Assembly (NCBI GenBank): GCA_019454405.1
Contig: JACFOH010000004.1
Location: 27,565-91,564 of the forward strand
DNA length: 64,000 nt
From: Promineifilum sp.
Lineage (GTDB): Bacteria; Chloroflexota; Anaerolineae; Promineifilales; Promineifilaceae
Direction: 5' to 3'
The notes under the pieces were generated by a model. The model ran no database searches, was not told the origin of the DNA, and saw only the letters and a program-made list of their open reading frames with translations. Positions 51,714 through 61,984 of this stretch are shown here, one piece after another. Made by a program: the position numbers and the translations under genes. How positions within the stretch are numbered: the stretch's first letter is position 1; each line of letters begins with the position of its first letter.

Positions 51714-53567
51714 ATGACCAGGGAATTACGATTTGACGGGCGGGTCGCCATCATCACCGGCGCGGGCGGCGGGCTAGGTCGGGCCTATGCCTTGCTGCTG
51801 GCTTCACGCGGCGCGAGCATCGTCGTCAACGATCTTGGCGGCACCATGCACGGCGAGGGCGCGGGACACTCGGCCGCCGACCGCGTCGTGGACGAGATCC
51901 TGGCCACAGACGGCGAAGCCGTGGCCAACTACGATTCCGTCGAGAACGGCGAGCGCATCGTGCAGGCCGCTCTCGACCATTTCGGTCGCGTCGACATCCT
52001 GATCAACAACGCCGGCATCCTGCGCGACACCAGCTTTCACAAGATGACTGACGAGGATTGGGAGAAGATCTATCGCGTCCATCTCTATGGCGGCTACAAG
52101 ATGGCCCATGCTGTCTGGCCCTATATGCGCGACCAGGGTTACGGCCGCATCGTCAACACCAGCTCGGCCGCGGGCCTCTACGGCAACTTTGGTCAGGTCA
52201 ACTACAGCAGCGCCAAGCTCGGCCTGTTGGGCATGGCCAACGCGCTGGCCGTGGAGGGCCAGAAGCGCAATGTCCTGGTTAACACTATCGCCCCGCTGGC
52301 CGGATCACGCCTCACGGAAACGATCCTGCCACCGGAGATGATCGCCGCTCTCAAGCCGGAATATGTCGCCCCGCTCGTCGCCTACCTGTGCCACGATAGC
52401 AACACCACCACTGGAGAAGTGTTCGAGGTGGGTGCGGGCTGGTTCTCGCGACTGCGCTGGCAGCGCAGCCGGGGAGCATTCCTGCCAATCGACCAACCGC
52501 CGACGCCTGAAGAGATAGCCGAGCAATGGTCTGTCATCCAGGACTTCAGCGACCCCACGTATCCAGAGACACCGACCGACTCTTTCGCGCCGGTGATGGA
52601 AAATCTGATGCGCGCGGCCAATGCCGCCCCTCCGGCCGAAGCCAACGATGACAGGAAACAACCTTCGCCGGCCGGTGAAGGCCCGTTGTCGGCGATCGGT
52701 TATCAGTTCAAGCCAGCGACCGTCACCTACACCGAGAAAGATTTGAGCCTCTATGCTCTGGCGGTCGGCGCGGCCGTCGATCCGCTGGATGCGTCCGAAT
52801 TGCAGTTCGTTTACGAGATGAGCCGCGACGGATTCAAGGCGCTGCCAACGTATGCCGTCACCTTCCCGTTCTCGCTCCTGTGGGAGATCGTCAGCGTGCC
52901 CGGCCTGCGATTCAACCCGGCACTGTTGCTGCACGGCGAACAATACCTTGAAATGAAACGACCGCTACCCGTCAACGCCACCGTGACGAATACGGCCTTC
53001 ATCTCCAACATCTACGACAAGGGATCAGGCGCTCTGGTGCTGCTCGACGTTCACACGGCCGATGAGAAAGGCGAGGCGATCGCTTTCAACCAGGTGTCGC
53101 TCTTCATTCGCGGCATGGGCGGTTTCGGTGGCGAGCGCGGGCCGTCATCATCGGCTGATGCCTTGCCCGACCGCGCACCCGATGTCGTGGCTCGCCAGCA
53201 AACGAACGAGAACCAGGCCCTGCTCTACCGGCTGGCATCGGGCGACTTCAACCCGCTCCACGCCGACCCGGCCTTCTCGTCGATCGGCGGATTTGACCGG
53301 CCAATTCTCCACGGACTGTGTACCTTCGGTTTCGCCGGTCGGGCCGTGTTGCGCCATTTTGCCGGCAACGATCCGGCACGCTTCAAGAGCATTCGGACGC
53401 GCTTTACCAAACATGTCTTCCCCGGCGAAACTCTCGTAACAGAGATGTGGGCTGTCAAGGGGGATAACGGCGGCAGCGACCGGATACTCTTCCAGACCAA
53501 GGCGGCCGAGAGAGATGAGGTCGTGCTGGCCAATGGTGTTGTGGAATTATGGGACGAAAGCCAATAG
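51714..53567 (+). CDS. SDR-MaoC fusion: 3-hydroxyacyl-CoA dehydrogenase / enoyl-CoA hydratase 2
   Basis: 617 residues, resembling peroxisomal multifunctional enzyme 2 without its SCP2 tail. The N-terminal SDR domain (about 1-260) has GAGGGLGRAYALLLA for NAD, NNAGILRD and the catalytic SSAAGLYG...YSSAKLG. The C-terminal hotdog part (about 320-617) has the hydratase-2 motif LASGDFNPLHADP with Asp and His. It would perform the hydration and second oxidation of beta-oxidation through the (3R)-hydroxyacyl-CoA route. GAGGAGAG precedes the ATG. Its end overlaps the sulfotransferase by 19 bp. Confidence 0.93.
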   Translation: MTRELRFDGRVAIITGAGGGLGRAYALLLASRGASIVVNDLGGTMHGEGAGHSAADRVVDEILATDGEAVANYDSVENGERIVQAALDHFGRVDILINNAGILRDTSFHKMTDEDWEKIYRVHLYGGYKMAHAVWPYMRDQGYGRIVNTSSAAGLYGNFGQVNYSSAKLGLLGMANALAVEGQKRNVLVNTIAPLAGSRLTETILPPEMIAALKPEYVAPLVAYLCHDSNTTTGEVFEVGAGWFSRLRWQRSRGAFLPIDQPPTPEEIAEQWSVIQDFSDPTYPETPTDSFAPVMENLMRAANAAPPAEANDDRKQPSPAGEGPLSAIGYQFKPATVTYTEKDLSLYALAVGAAVDPLDASELQFVYEMSRDGFKALPTYAVTFPFSLLWEIVSVPGLRFNPALLLHGEQYLEMKRPLPVNATVTNTAFISNIYDKGSGALVLLDVHTADEKGEAIAFNQVSLFIRGMGGFGGERGPSSSADALPDRAPDVVARQQTNENQALLYRLASGDFNPLHADPAFSSIGGFDRPILHGLCTFGFAGRAVLRHFAGNDPARFKSIRTRFTKHVFPGETLVTEMWAVKGDNGGSDRILFQTKAAERDEVVLANGVVELWDESQ

Positions 53568-54358
53568 ATCCATTGGATAGCTCGCCCGTCATCTTCTACC
53601 ACATCCCAAAATCGGCTGGGACGACGCTTAACCGCATTCTGAAAAAGAACTATCCACCGGAAAATTTCGTCGAGTGTGGCATCGATACCCATGCGTTTAT
53701 GGCCGAACTAGCCGGCTGGCCTCCAGAACGGCTGGCTCAGGTGCGGCTGTTACAGGGGCATTTCCCGTTTGGCATCCACGAACTACTTCCTGGCCCGGCT
53801 GCGTACTTCACCATTCTGCGCGAGCCGGTCGACCGCGTCATCTCCTACTTCTATCACGCTCAACGAGAACCTCGCCACTATCTCTATGATGAGATTCATG
53901 ACAACAACTGGACGTTGAAAGAGCTGCTGGAGAACGGCTCGCCCCTGATGATGAACGACGGCCAGGTACGCCTGATCTCCGGCGTGTTTGGCGCAGTCCC
54001 GTTCGGTGAATTAAACGAGACCCATCTGGAGCAAGCTATCGCCAACCTCCGGTCGTTCGAGGTGGTCGGCGTGACCGAGAAGTTTGACCTGACGCTCCTG
54101 CTATTGCAGCGGGCGTTCGGCTGGCGGGATATTAGCTATCGCTCGGTCAATATCGGCGAAAACCGCCGGCCGACCGAATCGCACCCGGCCGATCTCATCG
54201 AGACCGTCCGTCGCTACAACCAGCTGGACATCGCCCTGTACAAGGAAGCTCAGCGGTTGTTGGCTGAAAAGGCGGCGGCCGTCGGGCCGTCGCTCCACTG
54301 GCGCTTGTGGGCCTTTCGCCTTAGGAATCGCCTGATAGTCGGGCAAAATGCAGAATAG
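53549..54358 (+). CDS. sulfotransferase family 2-like protein
   Basis: 269 residues. The PAPS 5'-phosphosulfate loop is FYHIPKSAGTTLNRIL at about residues 16-31. The 3'-phosphate-binding region FTILREPVDRVISYFYH is at about 87-103, with the Arg and Ser expected. Transfers sulfate from PAPS to a carbohydrate or other hydroxyl acceptor; the acceptor is unknown. It starts inside the end of the SDR-MaoC gene (19-bp overlap in a different frame), so expression is coupled. No membrane anchor is visible. Confidence 0.88.
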   Translation: MGRKPIDPLDSSPVIFYHIPKSAGTTLNRILKKNYPPENFVECGIDTHAFMAELAGWPPERLAQVRLLQGHFPFGIHELLPGPAAYFTILREPVDRVISYFYHAQREPRHYLYDEIHDNNWTLKELLENGSPLMMNDGQVRLISGVFGAVPFGELNETHLEQAIANLRSFEVVGVTEKFDLTLLLLQRAFGWRDISYRSVNIGENRRPTESHPADLIETVRRYNQLDIALYKEAQRLLAEKAAAVGPSLHWRLWAFRLRNRLIVGQNAE

Positions 54359-54374
54359 GCGATAAGGGGGATGA

Positions 54375-56288
54375 TTAACTCGCCGGCGACTTGACAGATC
54401 GGCGCGCCTGACGATTGACCACTTTGGTCACCGGCGGGCACTTCCAGGCTTCATCCGGCGTCTCGCGACGGAGATCCTTCAGTTTGGGCAGGATGCCGCA
54501 GGCGAAACAGTGCTCGCGACAATCGACGCGCGTCTCCTGACGCTGGCTCATCAGATAGTCTTTCGTCAGATAGCGGCGCGTCACGGCGATGTCGATATGC
54601 TCCCATGGGAAAATCTCGTCGATGGATCGCTGGCGATGGGAATAGAAAGCCGGATCGAGACCCTCCTCGGCCATCGCCTCATACCAGGCGTCGCACCGAA
54701 AATGATCGAACCAGGCGTCGAACCTGGCTCCCTTTCGCCAGGCCCGCTCGACGACTTCGGCCAGGCGCCGATCGCCACGAGTCAGGATGCCCTCAAAGAC
54801 CGATTCGTCCGGATCGTTCCAGCTTAGCTTCAAGCCCGGCCGTCTGAATTCGCGGATCAGATAGCCCAGCTTATCGCGGATATCCTCCATCCGGCCCATC
54901 GCTTCCCACTGGAACGGGGTATGCGGCTTGGGAATGAAGGTGCTTACCCCGGCATTGACGGCCGCCTGATTATTGTGGAAGCGCCGCCCCTCGGCTAACA
55001 CTTGTCGCGACAGATCAGCGATCGCCTCCACGTCGGACATTTCCTCCATCGGGTGACCGATCATGAAATAGAGCTTGATAGTGCGCCAGCCGCGACGGTA
55101 GATCTCGCGCGCGGTCTCCAGCAGCTCCTCATGCGTGACGTGCTTGTTGATGATGTTACGCATCTTCTCCGTAGCCGCCTCGGGGGCCAGGGTGAAGCCG
55201 GTGCGGCGGCCGTCGCCGAGATTGTCCATCAGTTGCGTGCTGACTGTCTCGATGCGCAAGGATGGCAAGGAGAGATTGATGCCCAAATGACCAAAGCGAC
55301 GGCCGACTTCTTCGGTCAGTTCCAACACATGGGTATAGTCGCTGGAGGAAAGCGACATCAGGGCGATCTCCTCATAGCCGGTCTTTTCGATGATGGTCTG
55401 CATGGCTGATAGCACGTCCTCGACCGGTCGCTCGCGCACGGGCCGGGTGACCATACCTGCATGACAGAAGCGGCAGCCGTGGGTACAGCCGCGCATAATC
55501 TCGATGGGCGCCCGATTATGGACAGTCTGCACGAAGGGCACGATGAAATCGGTAACCGGCGGCGGCAAGACGGGGACAATCCGTTTGAGAATGCGTGGCG
55601 GAGCCTCGGGCACGTTGGGCGTGATGGCCGCCACCGTACCGTCCGGATGATAAGCCACATCATAAAATCGCGGCACATAACAACCGTCGATCTGGGCAAC
55701 ATGGCGCAACTGGGCCTCGCGATCCAGGTGGGCGGCCGCTCGCATCGTGCCGATGATCTCCAGGAGCGCTTCCTCCCCTTCGCCGATGACGAACACATCG
55801 ATAAAGGGCGCCATCGGCTCGGGGTTGTAGCAGGCATGGCCGCCAGCCACAACCAACGGGTGACTTGCATCACGATCGGCTGCGCGCACCGGCAAGCCGG
55901 CCAGATTGAGCAGGTTCAGAACATTGGTGAAGAGCTGTTCATAAGGCAGGGTGATGCCCAGCAGATCGAAGTCCCGGACGGGGTGTTTGGTCTCCAGGGA
56001 GAAGAGCGGCATATTCCGCTCGCGCATGGCCGCTTCCATGTCATCCCACGGGCAAAAGACGCGTTCGGCCAGCAGGTTACGGTGCTTGTTGATGATGTCG
56101 TAATGAACCATCCAGCCCAGGTTGGACATGCCGATGTCGTAAACATCGGGGAAGGCCATGGCGACCTTGTAGTCTATCTCATCCCAATTTTTGACGACCT
56201 GATTCAGTTCGCCGCCGGTGTAGCGTCCCGGCTTGGCGACGCGGGGCAGAATGCGCTCAAGAGCGACTTCGATCTGTTGTGGGGTCAT
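54375..56288 (-). CDS. B12-binding-type radical SAM protein, TIGR03960 family
   Basis: 637 residues. An N-terminal cobalamin-binding-like domain (about 1-200, with YDIGMSNLGWMVHYDIIN and VVAGGHACYNPEP) is followed by the radical SAM core. The iron-sulfur motif CTHGCRFC lies in RGCTHGCRFCHAG near residue 268. The C-terminal CFACGILP holds another pair of cysteines. It matches the TIGR03960 family, whose reaction is unknown; members are often fused to or next to a DUF2344 protein, which is absent here. It follows glnS by 32 bases. It converges with the sulfotransferase gene, 16 bases between stops. Confidence 0.92.
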   Translation of the reverse strand: MTPQQIEVALERILPRVAKPGRYTGGELNQVVKNWDEIDYKVAMAFPDVYDIGMSNLGWMVHYDIINKHRNLLAERVFCPWDDMEAAMRERNMPLFSLETKHPVRDFDLLGITLPYEQLFTNVLNLLNLAGLPVRAADRDASHPLVVAGGHACYNPEPMAPFIDVFVIGEGEEALLEIIGTMRAAAHLDREAQLRHVAQIDGCYVPRFYDVAYHPDGTVAAITPNVPEAPPRILKRIVPVLPPPVTDFIVPFVQTVHNRAPIEIMRGCTHGCRFCHAGMVTRPVRERPVEDVLSAMQTIIEKTGYEEIALMSLSSSDYTHVLELTEEVGRRFGHLGINLSLPSLRIETVSTQLMDNLGDGRRTGFTLAPEAATEKMRNIINKHVTHEELLETAREIYRRGWRTIKLYFMIGHPMEEMSDVEAIADLSRQVLAEGRRFHNNQAAVNAGVSTFIPKPHTPFQWEAMGRMEDIRDKLGYLIREFRRPGLKLSWNDPDESVFEGILTRGDRRLAEVVERAWRKGARFDAWFDHFRCDAWYEAMAEEGLDPAFYSHRQRSIDEIFPWEHIDIAVTRRYLTKDYLMSQRQETRVDCREHCFACGILPKLKDLRRETPDEAWKCPPVTKVVNRQARRSVKSPAS

Positions 56289-56320
56289 AAGTCTTGCCTC
56301 ACTCGCCCACCGGCCGGATA

Positions 56321-57991
56321 TTACTTACCCTTGGCCCACGTATCCTTTAGGGACACCGTCCGGTTAAATACCAGGCGGTCGGCGGTAGAATCGAGATCGA
56401 CACAAAAATAACCGACGCGCATGAATTGAAATTTGTCGCCAGGGACGGCCGTGGCCAGACTCGGCTCGAGCATGGCGTCAACGACCTTCAACGAATCCGG
56501 GTTGAGGTTTTCGATAAAGTCCTCGCCGCCTTCCTCCGGGTTAGGCTTGATAAATAATCGATCATAGAGCCGCACCTCAGCTGGAAGAGCGTGCTCGGCC
56601 GACACCCAATGAATCGTGCCCTTCACTTTGCGGCCGTCCGGCGATTGCCCGCCACGTGTGGCTGGATCATAAGTGGCGCGCAGTTCCACGATGCGCCCGG
56701 CCGAGTCCTTCACAACAGCGGTGCAAGTGATGAAATAGGCGTTCATCAAACGTACTTCAACGCCGGGAGCCAACCGGTTATATCCCTTGATCGGTTCTTC
56801 CATGAAGTCGTCGCGCTCGATATAAATCTCACGGGAGAAAGGGATCAACCGCGACTCCTCGCGGCTCTTGTCCTGCGGGAAGGAGGGAACATCGAAGCTG
56901 TCCTCCTTGCCCTTGGGATAATTCTCAATGACGACCTTAAGCGGTTCCAGCACGGCCATAACGCGCGATGTGCGAACGTTCAGGTCTTCACGGACGGCGT
57001 GCTCAAGCATCTGGTAGTCGACCAGGCTGTTGGCCTTGGAGACGCCGATCATGTCGGTGAACAAACGGATGGCCTCCGGCGTGTAGCCGCGGCGACGCAA
57101 CCCGCGAATCGTCCAGAAGCGCGGGTCGTCCCAACCATTGACATAACCATCCTTCACCAGCCGGATCATCTTGCGCTTGCTCATGACGGTGTAGGTCAGG
57201 TTGAGCCGGGCGAACTCGATCTGCTGCGACCGGCGTATGCCCAACGCCTCTTGAAACCAGTCGTATAGGCGACGGTTGTTTTCGAATTCCAGCGTGCAAA
57301 TCGAGTGCGTGATGCTCTCGATGGAATCACTCTGGCCGTGGGCCCAGTCGTAGGTCGGATAGATATGCCAGGCGTTGCCCGTGCGCGGGTGCTCTGCATG
57401 GAGGATACGGTACATGACCGGATCGCGCAGCACGATAAACGGCGAAGCCATATCGATTTTGGCCCGTAGCACGCGCGAACCTTCGTCGAACTCGCCGGCC
57501 CGCATGCGACGAAACAGGTCAAGGTTTTCCTCGACGGTGCGCTCGCGGTAGGGACTATTCTTGCCCGGCTCGGTCAGCGTGCCGCGATATTCGCGAATCT
57601 CGTCCGCGCTGAGGTCATCGACATACGCTTTGCCGGCTTTGATGAGTTGCTCAGCCCAGTCGTAGAGCTGGCCAAAGTAGTCCGAGGCGTGATACAGGCG
57701 ACCATCCCAATCAGCCCCCAGCCAGCGAACATCTTCCATGATGGCATCGATGTACTCTTGCTCTTCCTTCTCCGGATTGGTGTCGTCGAAGCGCAGGTTA
57801 AAAAGGCCACCATAATCCTGGGCCAGGCCATAATTGAGGTTGATCGACTTGGCATGGCCAATGTGCAGATAGCCATTTGGCTCCGGCGGGAAGCGGGTAT
57901 GGACGAAGCCGTCGTATTTACCGGTGGCATTATCTTCGTCGATGATGGTGCGGATGAAATTGGAAGTCGTTGGTGGAGTCAGATCAGTCAT
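56321..57991 (-). CDS. glnS: glutaminyl-tRNA synthetase
   Basis: 556 residues, standard GlnRS length. Class I HIGH motif in [15 protein letters not shown] near residues 35-49 and the KMSKS counterpart VMSKRKM. The GlnRS-specific [30 protein letters not shown] and C-terminal [13 protein letters not shown] set it apart from GltX. Charges tRNA-Gln directly. Many bacteria lack GlnRS and use GatCAB, so its presence next to gltX (29 bases) is noteworthy and suggests acquisition by transfer at some time. Confidence 0.96.
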   Translation of the reverse strand: MTDLTPPTTSNFIRTIIDEDNATGKYDGFVHTRFPPEPNGYLHIGHAKSINLNYGLAQDYGGLFNLRFDDTNPEKEEQEYIDAIMEDVRWLGADWDGRLYHASDYFGQLYDWAEQLIKAGKAYVDDLSADEIREYRGTLTEPGKNSPYRERTVEENLDLFRRMRAGEFDEGSRVLRAKIDMASPFIVLRDPVMYRILHAEHPRTGNAWHIYPTYDWAHGQSDSIESITHSICTLEFENNRRLYDWFQEALGIRRSQQIEFARLNLTYTVMSKRKMIRLVKDGYVNGWDDPRFWTIRGLRRRGYTPEAIRLFTDMIGVSKANSLVDYQMLEHAVREDLNVRTSRVMAVLEPLKVVIENYPKGKEDSFDVPSFPQDKSREESRLIPFSREIYIERDDFMEEPIKGYNRLAPGVEVRLMNAYFITCTAVVKDSAGRIVELRATYDPATRGGQSPDGRKVKGTIHWVSAEHALPAEVRLYDRLFIKPNPEEGGEDFIENLNPDSLKVVDAMLEPSLATAVPGDKFQFMRVGYFCVDLDSTADRLVFNRTVSLKDTWAKGK

Positions 57992-58020
57992 ACGATTTTC
58001 AGCGATTGTTCGTGTTGTGA

Positions 58021-59511
58021 TTATTTATGCCATAACGCGATGGCGCTATCAAGCCGGCCCAAGGCGCGCTCGCGACCGAGGGCGACGATCGATTCGAACA
58101 CCGGCGGCGAGACGTCTTGCCGGGTGACAGCCAACCGCAGGACGCCCAGGAACGGGCCGGCCTTACCGTTGGTGGTGTGCGCCTCGCCGATGGTCGTCAA
58201 ACCGGCGGCCAGCGTATCGAGATCGAACGGCTGCACCGTGGCGATGAAGTCGCGAGCCGCCTGTAAACTACGCAACGCGGCATCGCTCGGTAATTTATTA
58301 TGAGCCAGGCGCTCGGCGGTGATAACACCGGTGTTTCCCTCATCGTCCCACAGGAATCTCAGGAAATCATCGGCGTCGGTCAACTTCTTCAGCCGCACGC
58401 GCAGCGACGGAGCCACAGCCAGAAGAGCTTCAGCTCCGACTTCGTGCCCTTGCCGGTCAAGAAACGGCTTGAGGGCTTGAGCTAGCTCCAGCGGTTCCAT
58501 ATCCTGAATCCACTGGCCGTTGAGCCAGTCCAGCTTGTCGTAGGGTAGTCGTGTCGGCGCGGGGTTAATGTCCTCCAGCCGAAAGCGCGGGATAGCCTCC
58601 TCGATGGGGAACTTCTCGCGATCATCGCCGAACGACCAGCCGACATTGGCCAGGAAGTTATTCACCGCTTGCGGCAGATAACCGGCGTCGCGGAACTCTT
58701 CGACCTTGACCAACACCTGATGGCCGTGGTCGTCAAAGGCCTGGGCGCGCTTGCTCAGCTTGCCCCGGCCACTGGGGTTAAGCACCAGCGGCAAATGAGC
58801 GTAGACCGGGTTCTCCCAGCCAAAGGCCGCGTAGAGGTTGATATGCAGGGGCGCGCTGTTGATCCACTCGTCGGCGCGCAAAATATGGGTGATCCCCATG
58901 AAATGATCGTCGACGACGTTGGCCAGATGATAGGTGGGCAGGCCGTCGGATTTGAGCAGCACCGCATCGGCGATCTGGCTGTTGGGCACGGTGATCTCAC
59001 CGCGAATCACGTCATGGATAACCGTCACGCCTTCTATTGGCGCCTTGAAACGGATCGTATAAGGCAGACCATCACGTTCGCGCGCGGCTCGCTCTTCAGG
59101 CGTCAGATAACGGCAGCGTCGATCGTAGCCCTGGTCGCTGCGCGCGGCTTTCTGGGCGGCGCGGCGAGCTTTCAACTCGTCGGCCGTGCAATAGCATTTG
59201 TAGGCGTGGTCATGGTCGAGCAGCCAGCCGGCCCATTGACGATACAATTCGGCACGCTCGCTCTGAATGTAGGGGCCGTAAGGGCCGCCGACGCCGGGGC
59301 CTTCGTCCCAATCAAGGCCCAACCAGCGCAGCGCGTCCATCAACGCCTGCACCGCGCCCTTGACGGCCCGCTTCTGGTCAGTGTCCTCAATGCGCAGAAT
59401 AAATTGTCCGCCATGCTTGCGGGCGAACATCCAGTTATAGAGGGCGGTACGTGCCCCGCCGATATGCAGATAGCCCGTGGGGCTGGGTGCGAAACGAACG
59501 CGAACAGTCAT
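58021..59511 (-). CDS. gltX: glutamyl-tRNA synthetase
   Basis: About 496 residues from ATG 59511, giving the family N-terminus [24 protein letters not shown] 59535 adds eight non-family residues. HIGG-type class I motif at residues 14-17 and KLSKR in [12 protein letters not shown]. The C-terminal helical anticodon-binding cage is present. With GlnRS encoded next to it, this enzyme can be the discriminating form that charges tRNA-Glu only. Lies between rodA (126-base gap) and glnS. Confidence 0.96.
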   Translation of the reverse strand: MTVRVRFAPSPTGYLHIGGARTALYNWMFARKHGGQFILRIEDTDQKRAVKGAVQALMDALRWLGLDWDEGPGVGGPYGPYIQSERAELYRQWAGWLLDHDHAYKCYCTADELKARRAAQKAARSDQGYDRRCRYLTPEERAARERDGLPYTIRFKAPIEGVTVIHDVIRGEITVPNSQIADAVLLKSDGLPTYHLANVVDDHFMGITHILRADEWINSAPLHINLYAAFGWENPVYAHLPLVLNPSGRGKLSKRAQAFDDHGHQVLVKVEEFRDAGYLPQAVNNFLANVGWSFGDDREKFPIEEAIPRFRLEDINPAPTRLPYDKLDWLNGQWIQDMEPLELAQALKPFLDRQGHEVGAEALLAVAPSLRVRLKKLTDADDFLRFLWDDEGNTGVITAERLAHNKLPSDAALRSLQAARDFIATVQPFDLDTLAAGLTTIGEAHTTNGKAGPFLGVLRLAVTRQDVSPPVFESIVALGRERALGRLDSAIALWHK

Positions 59512-59637
59512 AAGCTCGTGGATAATCGACAACAATCAATGAATTTAGCCGCCCGCTGGTCACACCAAGCACCAACGACCGAACTGAAAGGATAGCAGAT
59601 AAAGGGGTTTTTGGCAGGTGATACGATCCGGCGCCGA

Positions 59638-60747
59638 TCAGCCAAATTCCTGCTTGCGTTGTCGCATCAGAACCGACTCGACCACGCCGATAGCCAGGAA
59701 CAGGGTGACGAGCGAACTGCCGCCATAGCTGACAAACGGCAACGTCAACCCGGTCACGGGCAACACACGCACATTCATACCCACATTGACGGCCGTCTGG
59801 AAGAACAAAATGGCCGCGATACCGGTGCAGATCAGTTTGCCGGCCGGATCGGGGCTGAGCGCGGCCGCCCGCAAAATGCGTAACAGGATAAAGGCCATGA
59901 GGCCCAGCACAATCAGCGAGCCGAACAGCAGGCCCATCTCCTCCGTCAGCACCGAAAAGATAAAGTCGGTGTGCTGCGCGCGCAAAAAGCCCAGCTGGCT
60001 CTGGGTCCCCTGTAGATAGCCCTTACCATATAACCCGCCGGAGCCGATGCTAATCTCGGCCTGGTCGATGTTGAACACATCGTCGCGACTGGCTTCCTCA
60101 GGGTTCAGGAAGGTCGTGATGCGGCCGCGCTGGTAGTCGGCCAGGAAGGGGAAGACCGCTAGCCCCATCGCCAGTCCCAACATCCCCAACAAAACGAAAT
60201 GTCGCAGGGGCAAGCCGGCCACCCAAATCATCACGAACCAGATGAACATGAACAAAATGGTCATACCCAGGTTCGGCTGAATAAAGATGAGGCCTACAGG
60301 GATGGCAAAGTAAATCAGCGTGACGATCGTGTTGTCGAAGCGGTTGATCAGGTGCCGCCGATTGGCCAGAAATTGGCCAAAGGTGATGGCGATGAAGATA
60401 CGACCAAATTCCGATGGCTGAATCTGGATCGAGGATGTGATCTGGATCCAGCGCCGCGCGTCGTTGTTGACCTGGCCGGTGATAATCACCAGAACCAGCA
60501 AACCGACCAGTCCGGCATAGATCCACCAATGGGACGAGGTCAGGATACGATAATCAATGGCCGCCGTCACCAGAAGGACGATCAGGCCCAATATAGCCCA
60601 GATAAGTTGCTGTTGGGGGTAGCCCGCAAAGGCCGGCGCGCCGGTGATGGCGCTGCGAATGATGAGAATGCCATAGCCCGTCAGCAGCATCACCGCTGCC
60701 AACAGCCATACATCAAAATAGCGCCAAACCGAAGTCTTCGACAGCAT
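59638..60747 (-). CDS. rodA: rod shape-determining protein RodA (SEDS glycosyltransferase)
   Basis: 369 residues with about ten membrane helices. SEDS peptidoglycan polymerase of the elongation machinery. Signature NVRVLPVTGLTLPFVSYGGSSL near residues 325-345, the WIQITSSIQIQPSEFGRI segment and the catalytic-region Asp in GMTILFMF-proximal loops agree with RodA rather than FtsW by length. Unlike the common mreBCD-mrdA-rodA arrangement it follows minCDE here, with no class B PBP gene adjacent. Likely the same transcript as minE (89-base gap). Confidence 0.92.
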   Translation of the reverse strand: MLSKTSVWRYFDVWLLAAVMLLTGYGILIIRSAITGAPAFAGYPQQQLIWAILGLIVLLVTAAIDYRILTSSHWWIYAGLVGLLVLVIITGQVNNDARRWIQITSSIQIQPSEFGRIFIAITFGQFLANRRHLINRFDNTIVTLIYFAIPVGLIFIQPNLGMTILFMFIWFVMIWVAGLPLRHFVLLGMLGLAMGLAVFPFLADYQRGRITTFLNPEEASRDDVFNIDQAEISIGSGGLYGKGYLQGTQSQLGFLRAQHTDFIFSVLTEEMGLLFGSLIVLGLMAFILLRILRAAALSPDPAGKLICTGIAAILFFQTAVNVGMNVRVLPVTGLTLPFVSYGGSSLVTLFLAIGVVESVLMRQRKQEFG

Positions 60748-60836
60748 ATCGTACCCATTTTAACCCGCCGAGGAGGTACGAATCCACCGATTTAACGCAT
60801 TTCACAGCAAAGCCGGGACGGCCACTAATCCTTGTG

Positions 60837-61115
60837 CTACTTGCTGGCCGCTCCGTTCCGCCTGGCGCGCGCCGCCAACAGCGGAATCTCGGCCACCAGC
60901 CGGTTCTCTTGCGTGTTTTGCTCCAGATGTACAACCACCTTGTCCGTATCAATGGCCGTATGTTTGGCGATCACCTGGATAATGTCGTCCTTGATCACCT
61001 CCAGCAATCCCGGCGGCAGATCCGATCGGTCGTAGGTGAGGACCATTTGCAGCCGCTGCTTGGCCATCTGGCTGCTGGTTTCGTTTTTGCCGAGCAAGCG
61101 ATCGAGCCAACTCAT
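60837..61115 (-). CDS. minE: cell division topological specificity factor MinE
   Basis: 92 residues. The N-terminal amphipathic membrane-binding start MSWLDRLLG, the contact helix region AKQRLQMVLTYDRSDL and the dimer domain LLEVIKDDIIQVIAKH are all present. Stimulates the MinD ATPase so that MinCD oscillates or is cleared from mid-cell. It starts 10 bases after minD. The C-terminal RARRNGAASK tail is short and basic. Confidence 0.95.
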   Translation of the reverse strand: MSWLDRLLGKNETSSQMAKQRLQMVLTYDRSDLPPGLLEVIKDDIIQVIAKHTAIDTDKVVVHLEQNTQENRLVAEIPLLAARARRNGAASK

Positions 61116-61125
61116 GTTACATCCC

Positions 61126-61929
61126 TCACTGGCCGTTCATGAGCGCTCGCAGGCGGCTCATGAAGGTCTGCTTCTGGACCAACTCCACGAAAGGCACGTC
61201 TTCACCTTCCAGTCGCCGGGCCACATTGCGGAAGGCCTCGCCCGCGCTGGCTCCATTGACGCCGTGCATCACCAACGGCAAGCCCTGATTGCTGGCCACC
61301 AGGATCCGTTCATCCTCCGGTATAACGCCCAGCAGCTCAACGGCCAGGATGTCGAGCACATCGTCCACCGACAGCATATCCCCACGACCAACCATGGCCG
61401 GTTTCACCCGATTGAGGATGAGTTGACCCGGCCCCTTCTCCTCGGCCTCGATTAAGCCGATGATGCGATCGGCGTCGCGCACGGCGGATACCTCGGGGTT
61501 GGTGACGACGAGCACCTTGTCGGCCGGCGCTACGGCATTGCGGAAGCCGCGTTCGATGCCCGCCGGTGAATCGATGATCACATAATCCATCTCTTCGCGC
61601 AGCTGGTCGCAAATGAGCACCATGTCCGACGGGCTGACGGCGTTCTTGTCGCGCGTCTGGGCGGCAGGGATGAGGTATAGCTCCGGTTGGCGTTTATCCT
61701 TAATCATCGCCTGGCGCAGGCGGCAGCGCCCTTCGACCACGTCCACGAGATCATAAACGATGCGATTCTCCAGCCCCATCACGACGTCGAGGTTGCGCAG
61801 ACCGATGTCGGCGTCGATGGCCACGACGCGCTTGCCCATCATGGCCAGCGCCGCCGCCAGGTTAGCCGCCACCGTCGTCTTGCCCACGCCTCCTTTACCC
61901 GAAGTAATCGTCAAGATTTGTGCACTCAT
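61126..61929 (-). CDS. minD: septum site-determining ATPase MinD
   Basis: 267 residues. Deviant Walker A GKGGVGKTTVAANL at residues 11-24; DADIGLRNLDVVMGLENR and IIDSPAGIERGF give switch I and Walker B. The C-terminal amphipathic helix (QTFMSRLRALMNGQ) is the membrane-targeting sequence. It binds membrane in the ATP state, recruits MinC and is released by MinE. Second gene of minCDE. Confidence 0.97.
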   Translation of the reverse strand: MSAQILTITSGKGGVGKTTVAANLAAALAMMGKRVVAIDADIGLRNLDVVMGLENRIVYDLVDVVEGRCRLRQAMIKDKRQPELYLIPAAQTRDKNAVSPSDMVLICDQLREEMDYVIIDSPAGIERGFRNAVAPADKVLVVTNPEVSAVRDADRIIGLIEAEEKGPGQLILNRVKPAMVGRGDMLSVDDVLDILAVELLGVIPEDERILVASNQGLPLVMHGVNGASAGEAFRNVARRLEGEDVPFVELVQKQTFMSRLRALMNGQ

Positions 61930-61984
61930 AACGTCTATCCTCTCGGATCATCCATATACCACTACGAATACCATTACAATGTTC

